Source of the DNA: Vagococcus penaei
Lineage (GTDB): Bacteria > Bacillota > Bacilli > Lactobacillales > Vagococcaceae
NCBI RefSeq assembly: GCF_001998885.1
Contig: NZ_CP019609.1
Location: 2,220,001 to 2,284,000, forward strand
Reading direction: 5' to 3'
Length of the DNA: 64,000 nt
A program made the position numbers and the translations under genes. The notes beneath the pieces were generated by a model, which ran no database searches, was not told the DNA's origin, and saw only the letters and a program-made list of their open reading frames with translations. Positions 15,177 through 24,786 of the stretch are shown one piece after another. Positions within the stretch are counted from its first letter, which is position 1; every line of letters starts with the position of its first letter.

Positions 15177-15839
15177 TTGAAAATATTTGTTAAACAGTTG
15201 GTTAGTCTGTTTTGTGTTGTATTTTGTATGTTCTTTTGTTTTTTCACAGGGTGGAATGAATGGACAGCCATAGCTTTATCGTTGGTTATGTTTTGTGGTC
15301 TATGGTTCGAGGATATCAAGTTATTGAAAATTAATAAAAATGGATTTGAAATGGAAAAATTGATATCTGAAAATAAAAAAATAAATGAAGAAATCAACGT
15401 TACTTTAGAAAAATTTAACAATACTATTGTACCTTTTTTAGACTTTTCGTTAGGATTAATAGAAAAAGATGGGAAATTTGATTCTGTAATGGAATATTCT
15501 TATATTGAAGGATTTGTTAAGTCAGCTTATGAATTAACAGAGGAAACGAGTAATAATTCAAAACAAACAGAAAAGTTACTCCAAATCGCAAATATCAAAG
15601 TATTAGAATCATTTAAGTATAAAGTTAGGTGTGAGTATCCAGAAATATACAATGATGTTGATAAACTCATCATTACAGGTAGTCCAATATATATATATGA
15701 TACATATAATATTTCAGCTATCGAAGTGAATATAGCGGATTTAAGGGATTTAGCAAATAGCTTGGAACGAAGTAAAAAATTATTGTGGCAACAAGATGTT
15801 GATAGTTTAGAAGATTTTTATGTGAATTATATTCAATAA
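15177..15839 (+). CDS. Unrecognised membrane protein with coiled coil
   Basis: This 220-residue protein has two short hydrophobic helices near its N-terminus (about 8-25 and 30-45). A coiled-coil-like stretch (about 50-85, EMEKLISENKKINEEINVTLEKF) and a helical cytosolic domain follow. The TTG start follows AGAGAGGTG and no ATG alternative exists. It lies 45 bp after a gene of similar architecture and ends at its own terminator, so the two form a probable bicistronic unit. Function is unknown. Position beside type III RM genes suggests a defence-related role. Confidence 0.6.
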   Translation: MKIFVKQLVSLFCVVFCMFFCFFTGWNEWTAIALSLVMFCGLWFEDIKLLKINKNGFEMEKLISENKKINEEINVTLEKFNNTIVPFLDFSLGLIEKDGKFDSVMEYSYIEGFVKSAYELTEETSNNSKQTEKLLQIANIKVLESFKYKVRCEYPEIYNDVDKLIITGSPIYIYDTYNISAIEVNIADLRDLANSLERSKKLLWQQDVDSLEDFYVNYIQ

Positions 15840-15847
15840 TAAAGGGA

Positions 15848-15880
15848 GGCTAGAATTTATTTTCTAGTCTTTTTTTTTAC
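15848..15880 (+). terminator. Rho-independent terminator
   Basis: GGCTAGAA / TTCTAGTC (one G-T pair) with a short T-rich loop and a run of nine T residues ends the membrane protein pair, separating it from the restriction operon. Confidence 0.85.
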
Positions 15881-15983
15881 TCAATAGTTTATAGATAAAA
15901 AATGGTCATAGTATTAAGGATAAGTATATTTATTTGTTAATAAATTTGTTATCAAGAACTCTCAATAACTATCAAAATAATGA

Positions 15984-15989
15984 TATAAT
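15984..15989 (+). promoter_or_regulatory. Likely -10 box of the type III RM operon
   Basis: A perfect TATAAT lies 31 bp upstream of the methyltransferase start. A weak -35 candidate (CTCAAT) is 17 bp upstream of it. The AGGAGGA ribosome binding site is at about 16010-16016. Confidence 0.45.
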
Positions 15990-16020
15990 CAAAGCAATTA
16001 AGTGTTTTTCAGGAGGAATT

Positions 16021-17907
16021 ATGGATACGAAAATTAATCAAGCCATTAAATCGGTGTTGCTGATGTTTGGTGATAAATATTTTATTGGTGAGATCATCAA
16101 TAAGCAAAAAGTGATTCATGACTTAGATAATTATGACAAAGAATTAATGACAAAAATGTTGTCAAATGACGTTGTGAAAAGTAATTTTACAACGGCTATC
16201 AATGATGCCATTATTTTTAATGTAAACAAATTAGTAGAATTATTTGAAACGAATGACTACTGGCAAGATTCTTATACAAAATATTCAAAAAAAATTGGGT
16301 TAACAGCTAATGGGAAATTTATTGATGAAACAACTGAAGTCGTGTTAGATTTTCCTTATAAGGATACAGTGTTAAAAGCAGGGATGACCCAAGAAGATCT
16401 AGCGAAAGATGATTTAAGACCCGATGAACCATTTCTTAATGAAGTGATTGCGAAAGAAGAAATTGATGTACTGTTGGATAAAAAGTTATTAGTAAACGCT
16501 AAGAAGTATGATATAGAAGGCGAGCATAAAGTTTCTGAAATAACCGAAGATGATAATCTAATCTTAAAAGGTAATAATTTGTTAGCTCTTCATAGTTTAA
16601 AAGAACGTTATGCAGGGAAAGTTAAATTAATCTATATAGACCCGCCTTATAATACTGGAAATGATAGTTTCCAATATAATGATAGATTTAATCATTCAGC
16701 ATGGCTAACGTTTATGAAAAATCGTTTAGAAATAGCACGTGACCTTTTAACAGAGGATGGAAGTATTTGGATAAATATTGATGATGATGAAAGCCATTAT
16801 TTAAAAGTTTTGTGTGATGGTATTTTTGAAAGAGAAAATTTTCTTGCAAATATTATTTGGCAAAAGAAATATACCATTGCTAATGACGCAAAATATTTTT
16901 CTGATAGTCATGATCATATTCTAGTGTATTCGATGAGGAAAGAGACATTTAAACTAAATGGCTTACCTAGAAGTGAAGAAATGAATGCAAGATATAAAAA
17001 TCCTGATAATGATTTCAGGGGGCCTTGGATGACACAACCTCTTCACGCTAAGAGTGGAAAAAATAGCGATTTTTCGTATACTTTTAAAAATGGAGTTACT
17101 TGGGAACCACCAAGAGGAACATTTCCAAGATACTCTTTTGACTCTTTGAAAGAATATGATAACAATAATATGATTTGGTTTGGTAAAGATGGTAAATCAG
17201 TCCCTAGATTAAAAAAATATCTTTCTGATATGGGAAATGTTACGCCTAATACTTTATGGTTACATACTGAAGCAGGGAATAATGATCAGGCTAATAAAGA
17301 AATAAAGAGATTGATTGAAGATTTTAATTTTTCAACACCCAAACCAGAAAAACTGTTACAACGAATTCTTCATATTGGTTCAGATGAAGGTGACTTAGTA
17401 GTGGATTTCTTCATGGGTTCTGCAACCACTCAAGCCGTGGCTATGAAAATGAATCGTCGTTTTATTGGGATTGAACAAATGGACTATATTGATACCGTAT
17501 CAGTTCCGAGACTTCAAAAAGTCATTGAAGGAGAACAAGGTGGGATTTCTAAAGAAGTTGATTGGCAAGGTGGTGGTTCATTCATCTATGCTGAATTAAT
17601 GGAAAAGAACACAGGTTTCTTAAAAGAAATTATCGAAGCAGATACTATGCAAGAACTACAAGCTATTTTTGAACGAATGAGTCAATCACCTGATATTGAT
17701 TTTAGAGTGGATTTAGAAGAGGTTAAGGCGACCTTATGGGAACATTCACTTGAAGAACAAAAGAAAACCTTGATTAAAATACTAGATAAAAATCAGTTGT
17801 ATTTCAACTATTCAGAAATAGATGATGCGCACGTTCGAGAATTAGTGTCTGACTCAGATTATGCCTTTAATCAGAGCTTTTATAAGGAAGTGAATCAAGA
17901 TGGCTAA
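16021..17907 (+). CDS. mod: Type III RM adenine methyltransferase (Mod)
   Basis: This 628-residue Mod subunit recognises the site and methylates adenine. The beta-class order is visible: catalytic motif IV DPPY at 207-210 (YIDPPYNTGND), then a central target-recognition region (about 290-440), then the AdoMet motif I (DFFMGSATTQAVAM, about 462-475) and GIEQMDY. The start at 16021 follows AGGAGGA; an in-frame TTG at 15934 has no such support. The gene overlaps res by 8 bp, so Mod and Res are translationally coupled and should assemble into one complex. It looks intact. Confidence 0.95.
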   Translation: MDTKINQAIKSVLLMFGDKYFIGEIINKQKVIHDLDNYDKELMTKMLSNDVVKSNFTTAINDAIIFNVNKLVELFETNDYWQDSYTKYSKKIGLTANGKFIDETTEVVLDFPYKDTVLKAGMTQEDLAKDDLRPDEPFLNEVIAKEEIDVLLDKKLLVNAKKYDIEGEHKVSEITEDDNLILKGNNLLALHSLKERYAGKVKLIYIDPPYNTGNDSFQYNDRFNHSAWLTFMKNRLEIARDLLTEDGSIWINIDDDESHYLKVLCDGIFERENFLANIIWQKKYTIANDAKYFSDSHDHILVYSMRKETFKLNGLPRSEEMNARYKNPDNDFRGPWMTQPLHAKSGKNSDFSYTFKNGVTWEPPRGTFPRYSFDSLKEYDNNNMIWFGKDGKSVPRLKKYLSDMGNVTPNTLWLHTEAGNNDQANKEIKRLIEDFNFSTPKPEKLLQRILHIGSDEGDLVVDFFMGSATTQAVAMKMNRRFIGIEQMDYIDTVSVPRLQKVIEGEQGGISKEVDWQGGGSFIYAELMEKNTGFLKEIIEADTMQELQAIFERMSQSPDIDFRVDLEEVKATLWEHSLEEQKKTLIKILDKNQLYFNYSEIDDAHVRELVSDSDYAFNQSFYKEVNQDG

Positions 17908-20611
17908 GAAGACGAAAGAAACGTTTAAACCATTATCACTGCCTTTATATGATGAGCTTGTTCAACTGGATCATAGTTTACTAAATGAAGCGTTAGGATG
18001 GAGCACCCCAACGTATTTAGCTGAAAATATGGTACATACGTTCCGTGATTATCAGGAGTCTGCTTTACGTTATTTCCACTACACCATGACGAATAAAGTC
18101 TTCGAGTACCGCAGAATTAACCATGCGCTGTTTAACATGGCAACGGGCTCAGGGAAAACAGATTTGATGGCTGGGTTAATCTTGTATTTGTATCAAGAAC
18201 ACAATTATCAGAACTTTTTATTTATTGTGAATACTAATAGTGTATTAAATAAAACGATTGATAACTTAACGAATAAGCAATCTAATAAGTATTTATACAA
18301 GTCAGTGATTGAAATAGATGGGGAACGTTTGTCGATTGTAAAAGTTGATGAGTTTCCTAAAAATCAAAGTAAGAACACGATTTACATTAAATTAGCCAGT
18401 GTACAATCCGTTGCGAGTGATATTTTCACGCAAGGTGAGAATTCAATGGGAGCGCAAGATTACGCTAGAAATAAAGTGGCTATTTTAGGAGACGAAGCCC
18501 ATCACTATTCAGCGTCTACTAAGTCTGAAAAAGAAATGGAACAATCATGGGAAAAAGCGATTAATACCATATTAAACGCCAATGAAGACAATAAGCTGTT
18601 AGAATTTACGGCGACTATTGATTTAGAAAATAAGAAAGTCTATGAGAAATACAAAGATAAGGTGTTATATCGCTATGGTTTAGATCGTTTTATTCAAGAC
18701 CGTTATTCTAAGAATGTTAAACGAATTCAGTCAAGCAATACAGATGAAGAAAACATGCTGAATGTCGTGTTATTAAGTGAGTTTAGACGTCGCTATGCCT
18801 TTGAATTATATGGTACTTATATCAAACCAGTGATTATGTTTAAATCACAAAAAATTGATGCGTCAAATGAAGCAAACGACCTGTTTAATCAACTGATTGA
18901 CAAGTTAACACCAGACTATATTTTAACGTTTCTTGAAAGACAAGCAAAAGTCATGTCTGAAGATCAAAGTGAGACGTTAGGTTTTGCCTATAATTACTTC
19001 TTAAAAAATAAAGAAGACTTACCTCAAATTGTCAAAGAAATGAAGCGTGAGTTCTCACCAAGTCGCATTATTAACGCTAACGATAGTGATCGTGGGGCGG
19101 GAATGCTTGAAAAAGGACAATATGAAGCGTTAAATAGCTTAGAAAGTCCTAATAACTTATATCGTGTCGTTTTTGCGGTAGCGAAATTAACAGAAGGTTG
19201 GGATGTTTTAAATCTGTATGATATTGTCAGAATCAGTAATTATAAAGATACAAAAGGGGATAAGAAAACAACCATGGCTGAAGCCCAGTTAATTGGACGT
19301 GGGGCAAGGTATAATCCGTTTGAATTAGATGGTGAAAAATCTTATCAAAGACGATTTGAAGATGATAGCAATCCAAGTTTGATTTTAGAAACATTACATT
19401 ATCATACAATCAATGAACCACAGTATCTGAAAAACTTAGTAGCTGCTTTAGATGAAATGAACTTACCAACGGGCGAAGATAAGAAAAACCCGCTATTAGA
19501 TGTTAAAGTTAAACCCAAATTCAAGAAAACGGATGTCTGGAAATACGGTAAACTGTATTATAACCAATCTATTGAGTTATCGGATGATTACTATGACGGT
19601 TTAACTAAATATTCACTAGATAACCAAGAAGATATTGTCATTAATTGGTTATCTTCAGCAAAAGAAGTAAGCTACAAAGCGGATATGGTGTATGAAGATT
19701 ATACAGATATGCACCAAATACCTGTTGAAATTGATAGACGATTCATAGAAAAAGCTATGAATCGCTTAACATTTTTCCATTTTGATAACCTTAAAAAATA
19801 TATGCCATTATTAAATTCAAGAGAAGATTTTTTAGGGGAAAAATGGTTAAATATTACCAATCGTACAATATACGCAAACGTTCCAATGAAAATGACACGT
19901 CATGATTTAACAGCACAAGAAAAGCTGAGAATTGTTGAATTATATTTAGCAGAAGTGGCTCAAAAAATTAAGAAGAACTTTAACAGTCATAGGGGGACGA
20001 ATAAATTCATTGGCTATCCAGTAAAAGACTATGTGACGGATTATAAGAAACGTATTCCTAACTATGATACGTCTAAATTATTCATGGATAAAAACCCTCA
20101 AACAGTACAACGTTTTGTGATTGATGATGATTATTTTGTGTACGAATCAGCGATTATTAACTTAACAGAAAAACAATTGATTGATCGTATTGGGGAACGG
20201 GTACAAGAATTAAAAGAGCATTATTCAGAAGTTTACTTGATACGTATGGATGAAAACATGCATAGAGAATCAGCTAAAAGTGAAAACATGAAGCTACATG
20301 AGTTTAACCCTAACGCTAAAGATGTTCACTTTGAAGGCTTCCAACCAGACTTCATTCTATATCTTCAAAATGCCGACTTTTTCTTACAAGTCTTTATTGA
20401 ACCAAAAGGTGGTAAAATCGAAGAACAACAATGGAAAGAAGACTTGTTGATGTATATTAACGAACATGAAGTAGAATTAGCTTTTGAAGATGAATTAGAA
20501 GGCGTTAAAATCAAAGGACTAAAATTCTACATAATCAATGACGGTAGAAATACTATGAAACAACTTGCCAGAATTGCGATTGATGGTGAGTTTAGAGGGT
20601 TGAGTATGTAG
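17900..20611 (+). CDS. res: Type III restriction subunit (Res)
   Basis: This 903-residue Res subunit translocates on DNA and cleaves near pairs of unmethylated sites together with Mod. The superfamily 2 helicase motifs are present: Walker A ATGSGKT (81-87), DEAH (198-201), TAT (in EFTATID), motif V (TEGWDVLNLYDIVRIS) and motif VI (AQLIGRGARYNPF). The C-terminal PD-(D/E)XK nuclease is visible as QPDFILYL (about 815) and IEPKGG (about 833). The length is usual for the family. It overlaps mod by 8 bp and is followed by a strong terminator. Confidence 0.95.
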   Translation: MAKKTKETFKPLSLPLYDELVQLDHSLLNEALGWSTPTYLAENMVHTFRDYQESALRYFHYTMTNKVFEYRRINHALFNMATGSGKTDLMAGLILYLYQEHNYQNFLFIVNTNSVLNKTIDNLTNKQSNKYLYKSVIEIDGERLSIVKVDEFPKNQSKNTIYIKLASVQSVASDIFTQGENSMGAQDYARNKVAILGDEAHHYSASTKSEKEMEQSWEKAINTILNANEDNKLLEFTATIDLENKKVYEKYKDKVLYRYGLDRFIQDRYSKNVKRIQSSNTDEENMLNVVLLSEFRRRYAFELYGTYIKPVIMFKSQKIDASNEANDLFNQLIDKLTPDYILTFLERQAKVMSEDQSETLGFAYNYFLKNKEDLPQIVKEMKREFSPSRIINANDSDRGAGMLEKGQYEALNSLESPNNLYRVVFAVAKLTEGWDVLNLYDIVRISNYKDTKGDKKTTMAEAQLIGRGARYNPFELDGEKSYQRRFEDDSNPSLILETLHYHTINEPQYLKNLVAALDEMNLPTGEDKKNPLLDVKVKPKFKKTDVWKYGKLYYNQSIELSDDYYDGLTKYSLDNQEDIVINWLSSAKEVSYKADMVYEDYTDMHQIPVEIDRRFIEKAMNRLTFFHFDNLKKYMPLLNSREDFLGEKWLNITNRTIYANVPMKMTRHDLTAQEKLRIVELYLAEVAQKIKKNFNSHRGTNKFIGYPVKDYVTDYKKRIPNYDTSKLFMDKNPQTVQRFVIDDDYFVYESAIINLTEKQLIDRIGERVQELKEHYSEVYLIRMDENMHRESAKSENMKLHEFNPNAKDVHFEGFQPDFILYLQNADFFLQVFIEPKGGKIEEQQWKEDLLMYINEHEVELAFEDELEGVKIKGLKFYIINDGRNTMKQLARIAIDGEFRGLSM

Positions 20612-20612
20612 T

Positions 20613-20657
20613 CAAACAAGTATAGTTCTATAGGGCTATACTTGTTTGCTTTTTTTA
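20613..20657 (+). terminator. Rho-independent terminator
   Basis: A 13-bp perfect stem CAAACAAGTATAG / CTATACTTGTTTG with a 10-base loop, then C and seven T residues, ends the mod-res operon. Confidence 0.92.
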
Positions 20658-20725
20658 ATAATCTCTAGAATGAAATTTAGTTCGATAAATATTAATTTTA
20701 TTGTTTAAGAAAGGGTGAATTTAAA

Positions 20726-21139
20726 ATGGAAATAAAAGAAGTTCTAGATATATTAAATCAAGCGGATAACGATACCGAGTATTCTAAAGAAATTTTCAAA
20801 GCTTATGAAGAAGGTAAGCAAGATATAGAAATTATAAATAGTAAAACTGGTAATAGAAGAGATTGGCTTGTTATAGCAGATATTTATAACAAGGGTGACT
20901 ACAGTCAAAAGTTTCATCTAAAAAATTATTTAGAGTTTAAATTAAAGAATGGATTGGATGAAACAGCTGATTTTAGAAAATCTTGTTATAGATATTTTAA
21001 GAATGCAGCATTAGTATTGTATACAAGGGAAGCCGTATTTGGAGAATCAAAAGCCGAAATTAAATTAATTTTTGAAAATGTTAAGAAGTTTTACAAAGAC
21101 GGTGGAAAAATTAATAATTACAGTGGACTAAGAAAATAG
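20726..21139 (+). CDS. Hypothetical protein next to type III RM
   Basis: This 137-residue soluble, charged protein (begins MEIKEVLDILNQADNDTEYSKEIF) is probably alpha-helical. I see no recognisable motif. A GAAAGG ribosome binding site precedes the ATG. It lies between the type III RM terminator and a degraded stretch with the second insertion sequence. A role in defence or immunity is conceivable from position but not supported by sequence. Confidence 0.55.
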   Translation: MEIKEVLDILNQADNDTEYSKEIFKAYEEGKQDIEIINSKTGNRRDWLVIADIYNKGDYSQKFHLKNYLEFKLKNGLDETADFRKSCYRYFKNAALVLYTREAVFGESKAEIKLIFENVKKFYKDGGKINNYSGLRK

Positions 21140-21141
21140 AG

Positions 21142-21291
21142 GTGAATATTATTTTATTTGAGGATGAAATACTAAATCTAATATCTGAAAAAAGAGAAGT
21201 GACATATTGGGGGAAACAGGAATATCACAAAAAATAAATCGACAATGTAAACGAATTTATTGAACTATCAATTAATTTATTGAGAACATGA
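21142..21291 (+). pseudogene. Small decayed reading frame
   Basis: Right after the previous gene, a frame beginning with GTG encodes ILFEDEILNLISEKREVTYWGK. It stops at a TAA after about 31 codons, then stays open in the same frame for INVNEFIE-like sequence (IDNVNEFIELSINLLRT) to a second stop. This looks like a short gene or gene start with a nonsense mutation. The family is not recognised. Confidence 0.3.
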
Positions 21292-21526
21292 AGATAAGCT
21301 ATTATTTTATTAGTTATGTTAGTTAGTATTGAAGAAATGACTAACATTGCGAACAGAACACCATTTCTCTTAATGAATCATAAATTTCAAAAAAAGTATA
21401 TTGGAATGGCAACACTTTTTTTGACAAATATTATAAGGTGTCAAAACATTGGTACTGTTATCCGATTACCCTTGACCATGAGCCTCTCAAACTGTGACTC
21501 TTTCGCGGTGTGTTGACTTATAAAAA

Positions 21527-22363
21527 TCAACCCGCTATCTCACACGTATCACAGTTTGACTCATCCTCAAGGGAAGCTATCGCTAATCTCTGAGCTCTGA
21601 TACTAAGCGGAGTGACATAATTCAATGCTCCGTGTATTCTGAAATGATTCCACCAATGAACATAGTCATAAAGAGCCACAGATAATTCTTTTAGTGTCTC
21701 AAACTGATTGGGATAAACGAACTCTGCTTTAAAGGATTTATAAGTTGACTCGGCGACGGCATTATCCCAGGGATTTCCTTTTCTACTCAACGATCGCTTG
21801 ATATTAAATGTATTTAGTATGGTATCAATCACTTGGTTATCAAATTCTTTTCCTCTATCAGTATGAAACAACTGAATGTTTGTTAAGGCGTACGGAATCG
21901 TATAAAATGCCTGTTTAACTAATTCGGCATCTTTTGATGCCCCACAACTAAATCCAATGATTTCTCGATTAAATAAATCAAGAATTAAACAGACATAGTG
22001 CCAACGATTGCCAACCTTGACATAAGTTAAATCGGTGACAACTTTTTCTAATGGCATAACGGAGTTAAAATGACGTTTTAATTGATTGGTTATTTTAGAC
22101 TCATTCACATTAGAAGATACCACCTTAAAATAAGCTTTCGTATACACAGAAACGAGGTTTCTGTGTCGCATAATCCTTCTAATTTTTCTTCTACTGAGAA
22201 TGATGCCTTCTAAACTAAGTGCTTTTTTTATTTTACGAGCGCCATAAGCTTTTTTATTTTGGCGAAAAATCATTTCCACAATTTCTTCTAGTTCACTTTC
22301 TAGTAATGGCTTCTTTTCCTGATAATAGTAAGTTTGTCTTGATATTTTAAGGACTCGGCACAT
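21527..22363 (-). CDS. IS3-family transposase OrfB
   Basis: This 278-residue DDE transposase has the motifs VVTDLTYVKVG, LFHTDRGKEFDN and NPWDNAVAESTYKSFKAEF. A preceding helix-turn-helix-like segment reads KAYGARKIKKALSLEG. The frame is open upstream into the orfA end, one base back, so an OrfAB fusion by -1 frameshifting is expected. It has a longer C-terminus than the copy A protein. Confidence 0.92.
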   Translation of the reverse strand: MCRVLKISRQTYYYQEKKPLLESELEEIVEMIFRQNKKAYGARKIKKALSLEGIILSRRKIRRIMRHRNLVSVYTKAYFKVVSSNVNESKITNQLKRHFNSVMPLEKVVTDLTYVKVGNRWHYVCLILDLFNREIIGFSCGASKDAELVKQAFYTIPYALTNIQLFHTDRGKEFDNQVIDTILNTFNIKRSLSRKGNPWDNAVAESTYKSFKAEFVYPNQFETLKELSVALYDYVHWWNHFRIHGALNYVTPLSIRAQRLAIASLEDESNCDTCEIAG

Positions 22364-22398
22364 CGCTGATATAGAATATTTATGTTTGTTGGCTTTAA

Positions 22399-22692
<294 letters not shown>

Positions 22693-22766
22693 GACATTTC
22701 CTCCAGTGTGTTTTCTTATTCTCATCACACCTTATTTTTTCTGTCTAGTCAAGTGTAGCCTATCCA

Positions 22767-23049
22767 GTTATACTGGTCTAAATTAATTGAAATCTGCGCT
22801 AAAGACTTAATTGATAATCAGTTTAGTGATGCAATTTACGCTCAAGTCATTGGACTATTCTCAGAAAAGGTCTCTCGTTATTATCTATATAAAAATCATC
22901 AGATTCCGAATAGTATTTTACATATCTATAAGAGTATTCAACCAGATGTTGAAAAATTTGCAATTCGTGATGACAAAATATTACGAGATATAGAAACTGC
23001 TAGAGGTTTGATAGCAATACCGATTTGGGGAAATGGTGGTTGCAATTAA
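22767..23049 (+). pseudogene. C-terminal gene fragment beside insertion sequence B
   Basis: An open frame of about 93 codons runs straight out of the insertion sequence end and stops at 23049. It reads LYWSKLIEICAKDLIDNQFS and ends ETARGLIAIPIWGNGGCN. It has no start codon or ribosome binding site and is the 3' part of a gene whose 5' part is gone. The sequence left of the IS does not continue it. The family is not recognised. Confidence 0.6.
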
Positions 23050-23084
23050 TAGAGTTAAATAGTACATAAATCATTTAACTATTC

Positions 23085-23129
23085 AAATAAAGTAGCGAAG
23101 ACAATTTGTTTTTGCTACTTTATTTTTTT
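23085..23129 (+). terminator. Strong terminator at the accessory-core boundary
   Basis: A 12-bp perfect stem AAATAAAGTAGC / GCTACTTTATTT with a 17-base loop and T-rich tail follows the gene fragment and was probably its terminator. Core-like genes begin after it. Confidence 0.88.
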
Positions 23130-23249
23130 ATGTAACTAGTGCATTGTTACTTTGCTTGATTGTTTTTATCCTATTTTATTGTACAATTATAAGTGTCTAG
23201 GTAATCTATGTTTAAGTGACTAACAATAACATATTTAGGAGAAATTATC

Positions 23250-23879
23250 ATGAAAAAAATCGTAATTATTGGTGTTCTGATGAGTGGCCTGTTAGTTGGA
23301 GGATGTGGGCAGAAAAAGATAACTGATTCAGATGTAACGACAAAAAAATCGACAAAGATGAGTTCAGAAACTAGTCAGTCACAAGTGACAACTGAGACAA
23401 GTCATTCTTCTGAGTCTAGTACAACTGTTGAAAAAGAGGTTAAATCAACTAATCTTTGGAATGCTGATAAAGGCAAAAAACTTGCTGATTTTATGTTGAG
23501 CTGGGGGCAAACGATGAAACAAGATTATCAAGAATACAGCCCAACAAATAACGTTGATTTATATGGACTACAATTACCAAAAACCGTGTTAGAACGTCTT
23601 GATAATTGGCAAGCAGTAGTGAATGACGTACCAATATCATTAGCTTGGTCGGACAATGGGAAATCAGATGCTGAGTACACTTTAGTCGCCGTTTTTTCAG
23701 ACGCTGATTCGCAACCATATATGCAAAAACATGTTTATTTCTTTACACTTGTATCTGGTGAGCCTAAAGTATTGGTAACGTCACAAAATCAAGGTAATAA
23801 TGATAACTATTTATATTTTAAAGAAACGGATAATATTGAATTAAAAAATGGTTTTGCAGCGATTGTAGCGGATGAATAG
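23250..23879 (+). CDS. DUF4767-like lipoprotein
   Basis: This 209-residue lipoprotein has signal peptide MKKIVIIGVLMSGLLVGGC with lipobox LVGGC and acylated Cys19. A Ser/Thr-rich linker (about 22-65) and a domain starting LWNADKGKKLADFMLSWGQTMKQDYQEY follow. That W-K-L-FM-W-MKQ-Y pattern is typical of DUF4767 proteins of lactic acid bacteria. It should be anchored on the outer face of the membrane. The function of the family is unknown. The start follows TAGGAGA. Confidence 0.82.
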   Translation: MKKIVIIGVLMSGLLVGGCGQKKITDSDVTTKKSTKMSSETSQSQVTTETSHSSESSTTVEKEVKSTNLWNADKGKKLADFMLSWGQTMKQDYQEYSPTNNVDLYGLQLPKTVLERLDNWQAVVNDVPISLAWSDNGKSDAEYTLVAVFSDADSQPYMQKHVYFFTLVSGEPKVLVTSQNQGNNDNYLYFKETDNIELKNGFAAIVADE

Positions 23880-24786
23880 GCATTAAGTCGCTATTTTTTG
23901 TCATCAATTATCAATCAGATTCATAATATGTCTGGCTAATTAGAAGGTACCAACTAGTTTCAAAATAATATTTAATCTGATTAGCTGTTAGAAGATACCA
24001 ATATTTTTAGTCTAATTGATTTTGACGTATTCAAAAGGATTGAAGTTGTCTCAGCATTTTACAAAGAAAGTCGAAGAGAAATTAACATCTTCGACTTTTC
24101 CCCGTGGGAAGAAAATGAAAATCTATTTAAGGTGGTGTAGACCCTTAATCAAAAATTGGATGCGTCTATCTATTTTTAAAACTTTGCAACACAACCTTCA
24201 AAAAGATATAAAATTAACTTTAATACCATTTAGGTGTAGGTATTGTCATTGGTTGTAAGTTCTATCACAGAACTAAGAATGTCAATTAATAGAATAGTGC
24301 AAGTGGTCTATTTTAAATAGGGCGATTTTACAGAATTTTTAACTAATCGTTTGAGTAAAGATAGCATAGAAATAAATTCATGAAGATTCGTCAAGAAAAT
24401 ATTATTAATATCGCATTGCTACCATAGATAAACGTATTTTTTGATATATCGTTACAGCATGATGACTATCTACTGCTTAAAAATTTTAAGACACTAATAA
24501 TTTTTAGAAAAACGCTTGATGCAATCAGCGTTTTTTTTATTTTGTTTTTTAAAAGGAACGTTTATTGTTAAAGTTTGTTATTAAAAGATAAATATAAAAG
24601 TTTATAATGCTTTAATCTTGTTTTTTAAGTCGCTATTTTAAGACATAATAAAGATAAAAGTCGTTTTATATAACAGTTATTTAAAAACAAGGATTTGACA
24701 AACATGAAAAATTTGTGAATAATGATAAAATAATTAGTTTTTTATAATAAATAACTAATAAAACAAATAATGTTTGGAGGAATTAT
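23880..24786. other. Long intergenic region with a gene remnant and terminator
   Basis: About 900 bp lack an intact gene. A 46-codon frame at roughly 23986-24130 (LLEDTNIFSLIDFDVFKRIE, then FYKESRREINIFDFSPWEEN) ends in a stop, has no start and looks like a gene tail. A related block TTAGAAGGTACCAA occurs about 48 bp upstream of its TTAGAAGATACCAA, a short direct duplication. A terminator follows at 24508. The remainder is A+T-rich and presumably holds the protease promoter. Confidence 0.5.
24508..24541 (+). terminator. Rho-independent terminator without an obvious gene
   Basis: AAAAACGCTTGAT pairs with ATCAGCGTTTTT (one bulged T) around a GCA loop, followed by a T run. No intact gene precedes it, so it may terminate a small RNA or belong to the decayed gene upstream. 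Confidence 0.8.

Noticed and set aside
24016-24258. An 80-codon frame in the long gap before the protease
   Set aside because: Basic, low-complexity translation without a start signal; the other frame over the same bases reads more like a real protein tail.
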